Assembly: GCF_017814975.1 (NCBI RefSeq)
Contig: NZ_JAGIQA010000022.1
Coordinates: forward strand, 1 to 64,000
Direction of reading: 5' to 3'
Length of the DNA: 64,000 nt
DNA from: Cupriavidus consociatus
GTDB lineage: Bacteria; Pseudomonadota; Gammaproteobacteria; Burkholderiales; Burkholderiaceae
Shown here: one piece after another, positions 1 to 7,726 of the stretch
Position numbering within the stretch: the stretch's first letter is position 1
How the letters are laid out: every line of letters starts with the position of its first letter
Made by a program: the position numbers and the translations under genes
The notes under the pieces: generated by a model
Database searches by the model: none
Seen by the model: only the letters and a program-made list of their open reading frames with translations
What the model was told of the DNA's origin: nothing

Positions 1-188
1 CTTGGCGGCCTCGGCTCATCCCGCCATGATATCCGAGGCGATTAATTATTCAACCTATTTACGGGATGTTGTACTAGGAATCGGAGTGCATCGCGGCTTC
101 CGGTCGTCGAGCCAATTACCGCTCGCAATGACAGAGAGGGTTCACGCATGGCACTCGCGGCTGCGTGTTGCCCGCCCCAGAGCATGAA

Positions 189-1193
189 TTACTCGACCCG
201 AATCTGCTTCTCGTCGATCAGCCGTGACCATCGCGTGACCTCGGCCTTGAAGTACTCGGCAAAGGGTGCGCTCGATGGCGGCGTCGGGGTGAAGCCTGCC
301 GCGACGATGCGCTCCCGCATCTCGTTGGTTTGCAGCGTCCGAGCGAGGGAGGCCGCAACCTTGTCGACGATGGGCCGGGGCGTAGCGGCCGGCATCATCA
401 GGCCGGTCCAGTTCTCCACGATCAGGTCCGGGAATCCCGCTTCGACGACCGTCGGCACGTCCGGAAGCAGCGGATTTCGCTCGCGCGTTGTCACGGCCAA
501 CGCACGCAGCTTTCCGCCCTTGACATAGGCCAGGGATTCGGGAAGGTTGGAGAAAACCACGTCGATCTGCCCGCCAATGAGGTCGGTCATCGACGGTGTA
601 CCGCCCTTGTAGGGGACATGCGTCAGGCTGGCCCCTGTCTGGCTTTCGAACAGGGCAAGGGTCAGATGCGGGGCGGTGCCATTGCCACTGGAGCCCGCAC
701 TCAGCTTGCCCCGGCGCGCAGCCTGAGCCAACTCCTTCATTGATCGGATTGGGGAGTTGGCGGGCACCACCACAGTCATCGGCGATGACGCAATGCGTGC
801 GACCGGCACGAGGTCCTTCTGCAGGTTAAAGGGCAGCTTCGGGAACAGCGTAACGTTCGAGGCATGAGTCAGCGTAACGGCCAGCCACGTGTAGCCATCG
901 GCCGGGGCCTTGGCCACCAGGTCGCCGCCAATGTTTGCGTTGCCCCCAGGCCTGTTGTCGACGACGATGGGCTTCTTCCATTCCTTCGCAAGCTGCTGGC
1001 CGACCAGTCTGGCCAGGTTGTCCGTCAGTCCGCCTGCGGCGAACGGCACCACGTAGCGAATGGCCTTGCTGGGAAAATCGGCGGCATTTTGCGGAGCAGG
1101 TTGCGCGCCCGCGGATACGGGCAATACGCCAGACAGCGCGAATGACCAGACGGTCATATGCCTGAGCATGGTCCGGACAAAGGGTCGATGCAT
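189..1193 (-). CDS. Bug/TctC-family periplasmic solute receptor, probably for sulfolactate
   Basis: Periplasmic binding protein of the Bug (TctC) family, 334 aa. Residues 1-30 form a signal peptide ending near an AGAQ cleavage site. The family signatures follow: YVVPFAAGG, NRPGGNANIGG, a HVPYKGGTPS block and a PDVPTVVEAG block. The start is supported by a good AGGAG ribosome site 9 bases upstream. It is the last gene of the minus-strand suyA-suyB-slcC-comC run, separated from comC by a GC-rich hairpin, so it most likely delivers the operon substrate. No TctA/TctB membrane subunits are encoded here, so it either shares a carrier elsewhere or acts as a sensor protein. It closely resembles the Bug protein at 36796-37815. 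Family certain; ligand inferred from context. Confidence 0.93.
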   Translation of the reverse strand: MHRPFVRTMLRHMTVWSFALSGVLPVSAGAQPAPQNAADFPSKAIRYVVPFAAGGLTDNLARLVGQQLAKEWKKPIVVDNRPGGNANIGGDLVAKAPADGYTWLAVTLTHASNVTLFPKLPFNLQKDLVPVARIASSPMTVVVPANSPIRSMKELAQAARRGKLSAGSSGNGTAPHLTLALFESQTGASLTHVPYKGGTPSMTDLIGGQIDVVFSNLPESLAYVKGGKLRALAVTTRERNPLLPDVPTVVEAGFPDLIVENWTGLMMPAATPRPIVDKVAASLARTLQTNEMRERIVAAGFTPTPPSSAPFAEYFKAEVTRWSRLIDEKQIRVE

Positions 1194-1215
1194 GGTGTGT
1201 CTCCTGTAAGTCTTC

Positions 1216-1240
1216 GCCGGCCCGTACTTTGCGGGCCGGC
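1216..1240 (-). promoter_or_regulatory. Intercistronic GC-rich hairpin between comC and Bug gene
   Basis: Perfect 9-bp inverted repeat, GCCGGCCCG at 1216-1224 and CGGGCCGGC at 1232-1240, with a 7-nt loop. It lies just after the comC stop and before the Bug ribosome site, with no T-run on either strand. An mRNA-stabilising or processing element that raises receptor output relative to the enzymes is the likeliest role; this is inference. Confidence 0.6.
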
Positions 1241-1259
1241 TGTTCGTAGTGCGGTGGGT

Positions 1260-2276
1260 TTAGCGGTCGACCACCTCCCCGGCTAGAGCCCGCAGTTCCG
1301 CCAGCAGGGCATCCGGCACATCGATGCCCTTCGCCTCTGCCTCCTCATGGGCCGCATTGCGCCGCTCTCCCGGCAGCCGCGTACCCTCGTCGGCGAGCAT
1401 CGCCGCGAGCAGCGCTTCCACGCGTTCGCCGTACGTATCGGTTCCGGCAAAGGCCCCCGGATCCAGCACTAGGAACAGTTGCCCAAGACGTGGACGATTG
1501 CCGGTATCCTCGAAGAACGAATCCGCCTCGGCTCCGAACTGTGCGCCGGTGAGCGTCGTGACCAACATCTCCACCATCAAGGCCAGCATGGCACCTTTGA
1601 CGCCGCCGGCCGGCAGCATCGAGCCTCGCAGCGCTGCCTTGGCATCCGTCGTCGGCTGACCGGCCTCATCCAGCGCCCAACCCAGTGGGATCGGTTTATC
1701 CTGCTTTGCGGCGATCATGATCTTCCCGCGCGCCACCTCCGATAGCGACAAGTCGATCACCACCGGCGCCGCGCCGCGGCGCGGGAACACGGCCGCGATC
1801 GGATTGGTGCCGAAGAGCGGCTTGCGTCCGCCCCAGGCCGGCATCGCCGCAGGCGAGTTCCCCATCGCAACACCCACCATTCCGGCGCGCGCCACCACAT
1901 CTAGGGACAGTGCGGCAGCGCCGAAGTGGTGGCTGTTCGTCACCAGCCCCACGCCCACGCCGACCTCCTTGGCCCGCCGCATCGCCTCGGCAATGGCCAG
2001 GTCGCACGCCGGGAACGCAAAGCCGCATGCGGCGTCAACTAGCACCGTCCCGGCGCGCTGGGCACGCACGACGGGCGTCGCCTGCCCATCGACACGGTCC
2101 TCGCGCATATGCCCGATATACATGGGCACGCGCGACACACCATGCGAGGGCAACCCCTGCGCATCGGCGCGCACCAGCGCCGACGCCGTAGCGTCCGCCT
2201 GCAGCGCGCTGGCACCCGCCCGCCGCAACGCGTCGTTGGCGAGCTTCTGGAGTTGTTCCAAAGACATTCTGGTCAT
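1260..2276 (-). CDS. comC: Ldh-family NAD(P)-dependent 2-hydroxyacid dehydrogenase, likely (R)-sulfolactate dehydrogenase
   Basis: 338-aa member of the malate/L-lactate/ureidoglycolate dehydrogenase family, which has its own NAD fold without a classical Rossmann motif. Visible family blocks are an N-terminal helical region (LQKLANDALRRAGAS), the LPSHGVSR segment near residue 40, the catalytic-histidine region VTNSHHFGAA near 115, and FGTNPIAAVFPR near 155. The ATG overlaps the slcC stop (ATGA), so the two genes are translationally coupled. Together with an SlcC-type dehydrogenase and SuyAB this matches ComC, which in the known bifurcated sulfolactate pathway interconverts sulfopyruvate and (R)-sulfolactate. 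Another 2-hydroxyacid is possible; the family assignment is firm and the substrate rests on context. Confidence 0.85.
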   Translation of the reverse strand: MTRMSLEQLQKLANDALRRAGASALQADATASALVRADAQGLPSHGVSRVPMYIGHMREDRVDGQATPVVRAQRAGTVLVDAACGFAFPACDLAIAEAMRRAKEVGVGVGLVTNSHHFGAAALSLDVVARAGMVGVAMGNSPAAMPAWGGRKPLFGTNPIAAVFPRRGAAPVVIDLSLSEVARGKIMIAAKQDKPIPLGWALDEAGQPTTDAKAALRGSMLPAGGVKGAMLALMVEMLVTTLTGAQFGAEADSFFEDTGNRPRLGQLFLVLDPGAFAGTDTYGERVEALLAAMLADEGTRLPGERRNAAHEEAEAKGIDVPDALLAELRALAGEVVDR

Positions 2277-3211
2277 GCCTGCTCCTCCAGCGCCTGCCGC
2301 ACCTGCCGGGCGATCAGCATAGAGACGCGAGCGTTGGCCTCGCGGGTTACGCCACCGATATGCGGCGTCAGCAACAGGTTGGGCACCCCTGCCAGCGGCG
2401 AACCGGCCGACAGCGGCTCCGCTTCGAAGACATCGAGCGCGGCACCCGCAAGGTGGCCGGCACGCAGGGCATCAGCCAGGGCGCTTTCGTCGACCACCCC
2501 GCCGCGCGCGGTATTGATCAGCACCGCGCCGGACTTCATCGCCGCAAGGCGACCCACCTCGATGAGGTGACGCGTGGCTGCCACGAGTGGCACGTGCAAG
2601 CTCACCGCATCGGATTGCTCCAGCAACGTTTCGAGCGAGACACACGTGGCGCCCGTGCTCGCCCAGACCGGATCGTCGGGCGACAGCATCGGATCGTAAG
2701 CCACCACCTGCATACCGAAGGCCTGTGCAAGTGCCGCCGTCTGCCTGCCAATATCGCCGTAGCCGATTAGGCCCAACGTCTTGCCAAGCGCTTCCCGCCC
2801 CTCCGACAGTCGCGCACGCGGCCACGCTCCCGCGGCGACCTGCTCACTGGCGAGATAGGCGCCGCGCAACAGCATCGCAGCCGTGGTTACCACATACTCG
2901 GCCACCGAGCGCGCATTTGCGCCTACCGCCGGTATGACCTGGATGCCTCGTTCGCGGCAAGCCCCGACGTCGATGTTGTCCAGCCCCACGCCAAGCCGGC
3001 CCACCACGCGCAGTGCGGGTGACCGCTCAAGCAGCGCTGCGTCGACCTGGGTGCGGTTGCGCACGATCAGCGCATCGGCCTCGGGCAGCGCGTCCAGCAA
3101 TGCGGGGCGTTGGTCCACCCAGCCCGGCTCGTAGCGCACGTCGAAGCCGGGCGTGAGCGCCTGCACCGCGGCTGGGTCCATGAACTCACTGATGCAGATG
3201 CGCTTCATCAT
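2273..3211 (-). CDS. slcC: D-isomer-specific 2-hydroxyacid dehydrogenase, likely (S)-sulfolactate dehydrogenase
   Basis: 312-aa SerA-like dehydrogenase. The NAD-binding GYGDIG motif lies at about 150-155 and the catalytic triad Arg236, Glu265 and His284 (TARGG, EAEP, TPHIGG) is intact. It lacks the C-terminal ACT domain of biosynthetic SerA, as expected for a catabolic enzyme. Its start codon overlaps the suyB stop and its stop overlaps the comC start (both ATGA). With ComC of opposite stereospecificity it would form the two-enzyme sulfolactate racemase described for sulfonate degraders: (S)-sulfolactate to sulfopyruvate to (R)-sulfolactate, the SuyAB substrate. A close paralogue lies at 37917-38840. 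Enzyme class is certain, substrate inferred. Confidence 0.87.
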   Translation of the reverse strand: MMKRICISEFMDPAAVQALTPGFDVRYEPGWVDQRPALLDALPEADALIVRNRTQVDAALLERSPALRVVGRLGVGLDNIDVGACRERGIQVIPAVGANARSVAEYVVTTAAMLLRGAYLASEQVAAGAWPRARLSEGREALGKTLGLIGYGDIGRQTAALAQAFGMQVVAYDPMLSPDDPVWASTGATCVSLETLLEQSDAVSLHVPLVAATRHLIEVGRLAAMKSGAVLINTARGGVVDESALADALRAGHLAGAALDVFEAEPLSAGSPLAGVPNLLLTPHIGGVTREANARVSMLIARQVRQALEEQA

Positions 3212-4383
3212 GCGGACTCGTGGATGCGGGTCAGTACGAACTCACGGTGGCCCAGTGCCTCCGCAGCCGTCCAGCGACCGTTGACCGTGGCGAGCATGCA
3301 CTCCAGCAGCTTGTCGCCGGTCTGGTCCAGCGTCTGTTCGCGTTGCAGCAGGCCCGAACAGTCGACGTCCATGTGCTCGCTCATGAGACGGACCGTACGC
3401 GGGTTCGCGCAGAGCTTGATCACCGGGACGATCGGGTTGCCGATCACGTTGCCCTGGCCGGTCGGGAAGAAGTGCACGACGTAGCCCGCGGCGGCGCACA
3501 GCGTGACCATTTCCGCCGCAGCCGACGAAGAATCCATGAACCACAGGCCCGGGTGGGTCGGTTCCTCGGCCTTGTCCAGCACACCATCAACCGTGCACTT
3601 CTTGCCGATCTTCTGGATATTGCCCAGCGCCTTCTCTTCGATGGTGGTGAGACCGCCAGCGATATTGCCCTTGGTCGGCTGCGACTCTGACAGGTCCGAA
3701 GTCTTCCAGCGGTCGATCATGCCCTGGTAGCGCTCGAACATCGCCATGAACTGGTGGCGCACGTCGTCGTTCGCGCAGCGCGCGGCCACGATATGTTCGC
3801 CGCCCGTCAGTTCGGAGGTCTCGCCGAAGACCAGCGTGGTGCCAAGCGGATGCAGCTTGTCGAACGCATTGCCGACCGTCGGATTGGCCCCGCAGCCGGA
3901 CGTGGTATCGGACTCGCCACACTTGGTCGACACCCACAGGTCGCTGATCGGGCATTCGACACGATGCAGCGCCGTCGCGTACTGCACGAACTCCTTCGCT
4001 GCCTTGGAGGCACGCATGATGGTGTCATGGTCACCGTGCCCCTCGATGCCGAAGCCGACCACCGGCTTGCCGGTCTTCGCGATGCCATCGACGACGCGCT
4101 TGGTCCAGCCGTCCTCGATACCGATCACCACCACCGCAGCGACGTTGGGATTGCTGCCGGCCCCAATCAGCGTGCGGAAGTGCAGGTCGAGGTCCGGACC
4201 AAACTGCAGGCGACCGTACGGGTGCGGGATCGCCATCGTGCCTTTGATGGCAACCGCGACGGCTTCGGCAGCGGCGTTGGACAGGTCGTCCAGCGGCAGG
4301 ATAACGACATGGTTGCGCACACCCACGCGACCATTGTCGCGGCGGTAGCCCCAGAAGGTGGTGTTTTGATCAATGACGGACAT
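3208..4383 (-). CDS. suyB: UxaA-family lyase large subunit, likely (R)-sulfolactate sulfo-lyase SuyB
   Basis: 391-aa protein of the altronate/galactarate dehydratase (UxaA C-terminal) family. The start FWGYRRDNGRVGVRNHVVILP is diagnostic, and the KCGESDTTSGCGANPTVGNAFD segment is the conserved region holding metal-site cysteines. In altronate dehydratase the small and large parts are fused, whereas SuyA/SuyB are separate; here the small SAF-domain part is a separate gene 49 bp upstream. SuyAB cleaves (R)-sulfolactate to pyruvate and sulfite in the cytoplasm. Coupling to two opposite-handed hydroxyacid dehydrogenases favours SuyB over a sugar-acid dehydratase. The GAGG before the ATG is a weak but acceptable ribosome site. 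Substrate not proven by sequence. Confidence 0.85.
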   Translation of the reverse strand: MSVIDQNTTFWGYRRDNGRVGVRNHVVILPLDDLSNAAAEAVAVAIKGTMAIPHPYGRLQFGPDLDLHFRTLIGAGSNPNVAAVVVIGIEDGWTKRVVDGIAKTGKPVVGFGIEGHGDHDTIMRASKAAKEFVQYATALHRVECPISDLWVSTKCGESDTTSGCGANPTVGNAFDKLHPLGTTLVFGETSELTGGEHIVAARCANDDVRHQFMAMFERYQGMIDRWKTSDLSESQPTKGNIAGGLTTIEEKALGNIQKIGKKCTVDGVLDKAEEPTHPGLWFMDSSSAAAEMVTLCAAAGYVVHFFPTGQGNVIGNPIVPVIKLCANPRTVRLMSEHMDVDCSGLLQREQTLDQTGDKLLECMLATVNGRWTAAEALGHREFVLTRIHESA

Positions 4384-4432
4384 AGCGTTGGCCTCTGAAT
4401 ATGGTGGGGAAGATCAGGTGAATGACGGCGGC

Positions 4433-4714
4433 TTACCAGCGCTTGGTCTTGATGTTGTGGACGTGGGCATGCTCCCCCGCCTTGATCGGCGCAATCACCT
4501 TGCCAATATCGATGCCGTACTTGTAGACGGTCTCGTTGACCGCCATGTCCCGCAGCGCCACCTTATGCCCGATGGGAATCGGCTGCAGCGCAGTCACCGA
4601 GATGGTGCGGTCCTCGTCCATGATCCAGGCGTTGAGCTGAGTGCCAGCCTCAATTCCCTCCACCACCGCCACCGCTACGGTGTCCTTGGCGTCGTGCAGT
4701 ACTACGTGAATCAT
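4433..4714 (-). CDS. suyA: SAF-domain small subunit, likely sulfolactate sulfo-lyase SuyA
   Basis: 93-aa protein matching the N-terminal SAF domain of UxaA-type lyases: HDAKDTVAVAV near the start, IPIGHKVALRD at about 46-56 and the YGIDIGKVIAPIKAGEHAHVHN block at 65-86 with the conserved His pair. It is the first gene of the minus-strand operon, with a GAGGAG ribosome site. It would form the SuyAB heteromer with the next gene. The promoter region carries a striking 28-bp palindrome centred about 66 bp upstream. The separate SAF and catalytic genes are also seen in some two-gene sugar-acid dehydratases, so the substrate rests on context. Confidence 0.86.
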   Translation of the reverse strand: MIHVVLHDAKDTVAVAVVEGIEAGTQLNAWIMDEDRTISVTALQPIPIGHKVALRDMAVNETVYKYGIDIGKVIAPIKAGEHAHVHNIKTKRW

Positions 4715-4766
4715 CGTTTGTCTCCTCGCTGTAGGGTCATCGGTAGACCAAGCAAATTGTTCGTGT

Positions 4767-4794
4767 CAACCATATCATATATATGAGTTGGTTG
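4767..4794. promoter_or_regulatory. 28-bp palindrome upstream of suyA, candidate operator
   Basis: The central 12 bp, TCATATATATGA at 4775-4786, are a perfect palindrome. They are flanked by CAACCA (4767-4772) and TGGTTG (4789-4794), again perfect inverted arms; only the two dinucleotides between core and arms break symmetry. On the minus strand a TTGACA-like -35 overlaps its downstream edge. The position about 53-80 bp before the suyA ATG suits a dimeric regulator. The regulator itself is not in the window next to the operon. Confidence 0.65.
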
Positions 4795-4930
4795 AATTTA
4801 CGAAAGCAACGCCAAGTTCGTTCGAGGAGGCATTCCACACGGCCCGACTCTCCTGCCTTGGCCGGCACGACACTCGTCAAAGGTCCAAGCGGATAAAGAC
4901 CTTAGAAATAGATAAACAATTTCTGCCCAC

Positions 4931-4980
4931 TTGCGCTCAGCCACTCGTGAGGTAGAATGCCGACCTACCGATAGGTTTGT
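4931..4980 (+). promoter_or_regulatory. Promoter plus TetR-type operator upstream of the SDR gene
   Basis: A sigma70-like promoter reads TTGCGC (4931-4936), a 16-bp spacer and TAGAAT (4953-4958). Directly after it is the inverted repeat ACCTA-N4-TAGGT at 4963-4976, followed by TTTGT. A further 8-bp dyad (GGTTTGTT/AACAAACC) spans 4974-4994. The arrangement GGTAGAAT then palindrome recurs before the TetR gene at 6582-6607. Confidence 0.55.
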
Positions 4981-5096
4981 TTTAACAACAAACCAGTAGG
5001 GTCAGTCTTCCGAACACGCCTTCGTAATGTGATCCAAGACTGGTTTTTTACATGGTAGCGGCTTTGTCTGCCGCTTTCTTTTTGAGTCAATACCCT

Positions 5097-5114
5097 ACCT
5101 ATTAGTAGGTTTGT
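5097..5114 (+). promoter_or_regulatory. Second ACCTA-N4-TAGGT palindrome just before the SDR gene
   Basis: ACCTATTAGTAGGTTTGT at 5097-5114 repeats the half-sites and the TTTGT tail of the copy at 4963-4980. It ends 15 bp before the SDR ATG and abuts the AGGAG ribosome site, so a bound TetR dimer here would block elongation or translation initiation. Confidence 0.55.
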
Positions 5115-5129
5115 AATCAGGAGATTGAG

Positions 5130-5909
5130 ATGAGCAACGCATTCGAAGGAAAGAAGCTTCTTGTGGTCGGCGGCACCAGCGGTATGGGACTGGAGGCAGG
5201 CCGCATGGTTCTCGAACAAGGCGGCAAGGCCGTTGTTGTGGGCCACCGTGCCGACAAGGCCGAGGAGGCCCGTCAAGCCTTGGCCGCGCTAGGTGAGGTT
5301 CAGGCCCTGACCGCCGACCTGAGCAGCGACGCTGGCGTGCAGGCTTTGATCCAGCGGCTGGACGCCGAGCATAAGGACATCGACCTGCTGGTCAACGCCG
5401 CGGGCGTATTTCTTCCAAAGTCGTTCCTCGAGCACACGCCCGCCGACTATGACATGTACCTGAACCTGAACCGCGCCACCTTCTTCGTCACGCAAAAGGT
5501 CGCCCAAAACATGGTTGCTGCTGGCCGCAAGGGCGCCATCGTGAATATCGGTTCGATGTGGGCCAAGCAAGCCATTCAGGCTACCCCCTCCTCTGCCTAC
5601 TCCATGGCAAAGGCAGGCCTGCACTCCCTGACCCAGCACTTGGCGATGGAACTGGCCCAATACGGCATCCGCGTCAATGCGGTCTCACCGGCCGTTGTCC
5701 AGACGCCGATCTATGAAGGCTTCATCCCGAAGGACCAAGTGCACAGTGCGCTCCAAGGCTTCAACAGCTTCCATCCGATTGGTCGTGTCGGCACGCCGCG
5801 CGATGTAGCCGAGGCCATCACTTTCCTGCTTTCGGACAAGGCTGGTTGGGTCACCGGCGCAGTGTGGGATGTAGATGGCGGTGTGATGGCGGGTCGCAAC
5901 CAAGCCTAA
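5130..5909 (+). CDS. Short-chain dehydrogenase/reductase
   Basis: 259-aa classical SDR. The cofactor motif GGTSGMG lies at 14-20, the VNAAG stabilising motif near 88-92, the catalytic Ser142, Tyr157 and Lys161 (YSMAK) are all present, and the C-terminal GAVWDVDGG motif is typical. The substrate cannot be read from sequence. Ribosome site AGGAG precedes the ATG. It heads a three-gene set with an OsmC-type protein and a TetR regulator, and two palindromes in its leader match the TetR gene's own promoter element, so it is probably repressed by that TetR and induced by a small electrophile or organic compound. Role in detoxification is inference. Confidence 0.92.
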   Translation: MSNAFEGKKLLVVGGTSGMGLEAGRMVLEQGGKAVVVGHRADKAEEARQALAALGEVQALTADLSSDAGVQALIQRLDAEHKDIDLLVNAAGVFLPKSFLEHTPADYDMYLNLNRATFFVTQKVAQNMVAAGRKGAIVNIGSMWAKQAIQATPSSAYSMAKAGLHSLTQHLAMELAQYGIRVNAVSPAVVQTPIYEGFIPKDQVHSALQGFNSFHPIGRVGTPRDVAEAITFLLSDKAGWVTGAVWDVDGGVMAGRNQA

Positions 5910-5928
5910 CTTTCAACAGGACGATGCG

Positions 5929-6488
5929 ATGAGCACCAAGCAAACCATAAACGGCGTCGACGTGGCCGCAATAGAGGCCATTGCGGCCGCGGTGGGCGCA
6001 GATGCCTCCCAAGCCGATGCCGGTTTCGCAGTTCACACTAAGTGGCTGGGGGCACGCGTAGCCGCGGCCAGACCCAAGCCATGAGCCTGGGCGGCAAAAC
6101 CATTGAGCGCGGTTTCTCGATTGAAGCAGACGAGCCGCCGGGGTTGCTTGGCGGCGACCACGCCGCAAATCCACAGGAGCTGCTTCTGGCAGCGCTGAAC
6201 GCCTGCATGACCGTGGGCTACGTGGCCAATGCGGCGGCTCGCGGCATCACGCTGGATAGCCTTCAGATCTGCAGCCGTGGTCGCCTGGATCTGCGTGGCT
6301 TCCTCGACCTCGATGCCGCCGTGCCCCCCTCATACGAGACGGTGGAAGTGGAGGTACTCGTGCGCTCCAGGGCTGACCCCGCCGCCCTGCATGAACTGCA
6401 CGCTCATGTGCTCAAGACATCGCCCAATTTCAACAATTTCGCTCGCCCTATCGTCATGAAAGCAACACTGCACACGCAGAGCGCCTGA
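5929..6488 (+). pseudogene. OsmC/Ohr-family protein, frameshifted in a G run
   Basis: Reading starts at ATG 5929 (19 bases after the SDR stop) and gives a normal OsmC N-terminus running to TKWLG at about 6050. There the frame is lost and ends at a TGA at 6081-6083, while the remaining domain (GGTRSRGQTQ, then the ANPQELLLAALNACMTVGY core with the redox cysteine) continues in another frame to 6488. One extra G in the five-G run at 6048-6052 would restore a single protein of about 186 aa. OsmC proteins reduce organic peroxides. This is either a real recent mutation, a slippage-prone on/off site, or a sequencing error; the GTG at 6042 could also start a shortened protein. Confidence 0.8.
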
Positions 6489-6581
6489 TAGGAAAGAGAC
6501 CTTGTCCACCATAACCGAGGACGCAGACGGGCGGGACCGACCATGGGCCTGGCCCCTCTGCTTAATGACATGAATCTCTAC

Positions 6582-6607
6582 GGTAGAATCCTACCAACAG
6601 GTTGGTA
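6582..6607 (+). promoter_or_regulatory. TetR autoregulatory operator
   Basis: GGTAGAAT (6582-6589, a -10-like hexamer TAGAAT) is followed by the inverted repeat TACCAAC-AG-GTTGGTA at 6592-6607, which has perfect 7-bp arms and ends 12 bp before the TetR ATG. The same GGTAGAAT-plus-palindrome layout occurs at 4951-4976. Confidence 0.6.
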
Positions 6608-6619
6608 TCCAAGTAAATC

Positions 6620-7237
6620 ATGAAGCACTTTGCCGAGCTAACTCCCGCCGCCGAACGCATCGTCGATAGCGCCGAAGCGCTGCTGCAACACGTGGGATTT
6701 AACGGCTTTTCGTATGAGGACATTGCTCGGCAGGTGGGCATCAAGAAGCCCAGCGTGCACCATCATTTCCCCACCAAGATTGAGTTGGTACTCGTCGTGA
6801 CGCAACGCTACACGCATCGTTTCCGCGAGCAACTCCTCCATATCGAAGGTGTGCACCCGCATGCGGTTGAACGACTCAAAGCCTATGCTCAACTCTTTGC
6901 CGCCACGTTCGCCCAAGACCGCCGGATTTGCATTTGTGGCATGTTAGGTGCTGAGTCCGATGGACTTCCCGAGGAAGTTCGCGCTCAGGTGCGCCGCTTC
7001 TTCCGCGTCAACTTGGATTGGCTTGAAACAGTGATTGCCGAAGGCCAGGCGAGTGGCGAACTGATCGAAACGCCGCCGGCCGCCAGTCTCGCCGCGTTGT
7101 GGCTGTCTGCGTTGGAAGGGGCAATGTTGGTAGGCCGCGGCTGGACGGAGGCCCACGGCCCTGCCGCGGTAGCTCAAGCGCTATTGCAGAGCTGGACGGA
7201 GCCGCCAACTTTCAAGTCCCGCAGTTCGCTCCACTGA
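6620..7237 (+). CDS. TetR/AcrR-family transcriptional regulator
   Basis: 205-aa repressor with an N-terminal helix-turn-helix: FSYEDIARQVGIKKPSVHHHFPTKIELV at about residues 30-57 is a textbook TetR recognition region. The C-terminal ligand domain contains the FAQDRRICICGMLGAESDGLPEEVRAQVRRFF segment found in YcdC/AcrR-like regulators of SDR and efflux genes. It sits downstream of the SDR-OsmC pair on the same strand, with its own palindrome at 6592-6607, so it probably represses itself and the SDR operon. The effector is unknown. Confidence 0.93.
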   Translation: MKHFAELTPAAERIVDSAEALLQHVGFNGFSYEDIARQVGIKKPSVHHHFPTKIELVLVVTQRYTHRFREQLLHIEGVHPHAVERLKAYAQLFAATFAQDRRICICGMLGAESDGLPEEVRAQVRRFFRVNLDWLETVIAEGQASGELIETPPAASLAALWLSALEGAMLVGRGWTEAHGPAAVAQALLQSWTEPPTFKSRSSLH

Positions 7238-7726
7238 CGACAGAAGTTTCGGCACCAGCGGCATTCCTGCCCTGCCCGCTACAGTGATGTTATCCGGCCA
7301 ACTAGCTGGCGCCCAGTCTCAAGGATAGCCCGACCAACGGGGTCCGCGAACCTTGACACTGCTCGACGCGGTAATTGACGCGGTCAACAAGCATCTTCAG
7401 TATTCGCTGCGCCCTCGATCTGCGGCGTTCCTAGATCCGGCTCCGCTGCGACGTGCGCGAATCGCAAGCATCCGCTCTCCCCTTACGCCGACAGCATATC
7501 CGCTCCCAGGCAGCGCCACAGCCGCGCTGCGGAGCACTCGTGCGTGTCTCACGAATATTGATTGATACGCCGACTGCACGAAGTTTTTCTATGGGTTCTG
7601 AATAGCAAAACTTCCTTGCTTCTATTTCTGTTCAATTCATCATGATCGCCTGATGCGGAGCCGTCGCGGCCAACATGGAACGGCGACCCTCCCTCCCTTT
7701 GCCTCCGATACAACAACAGTGCGTTT
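7238..7726. other. Gene-free interval between TetR and dsbG
   Basis: I see no ORF with recognisable protein character, no tRNA and no clear terminator. The last 150 bp are AT-richer and probably contain the dsbG promoter. Confidence 0.4.
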
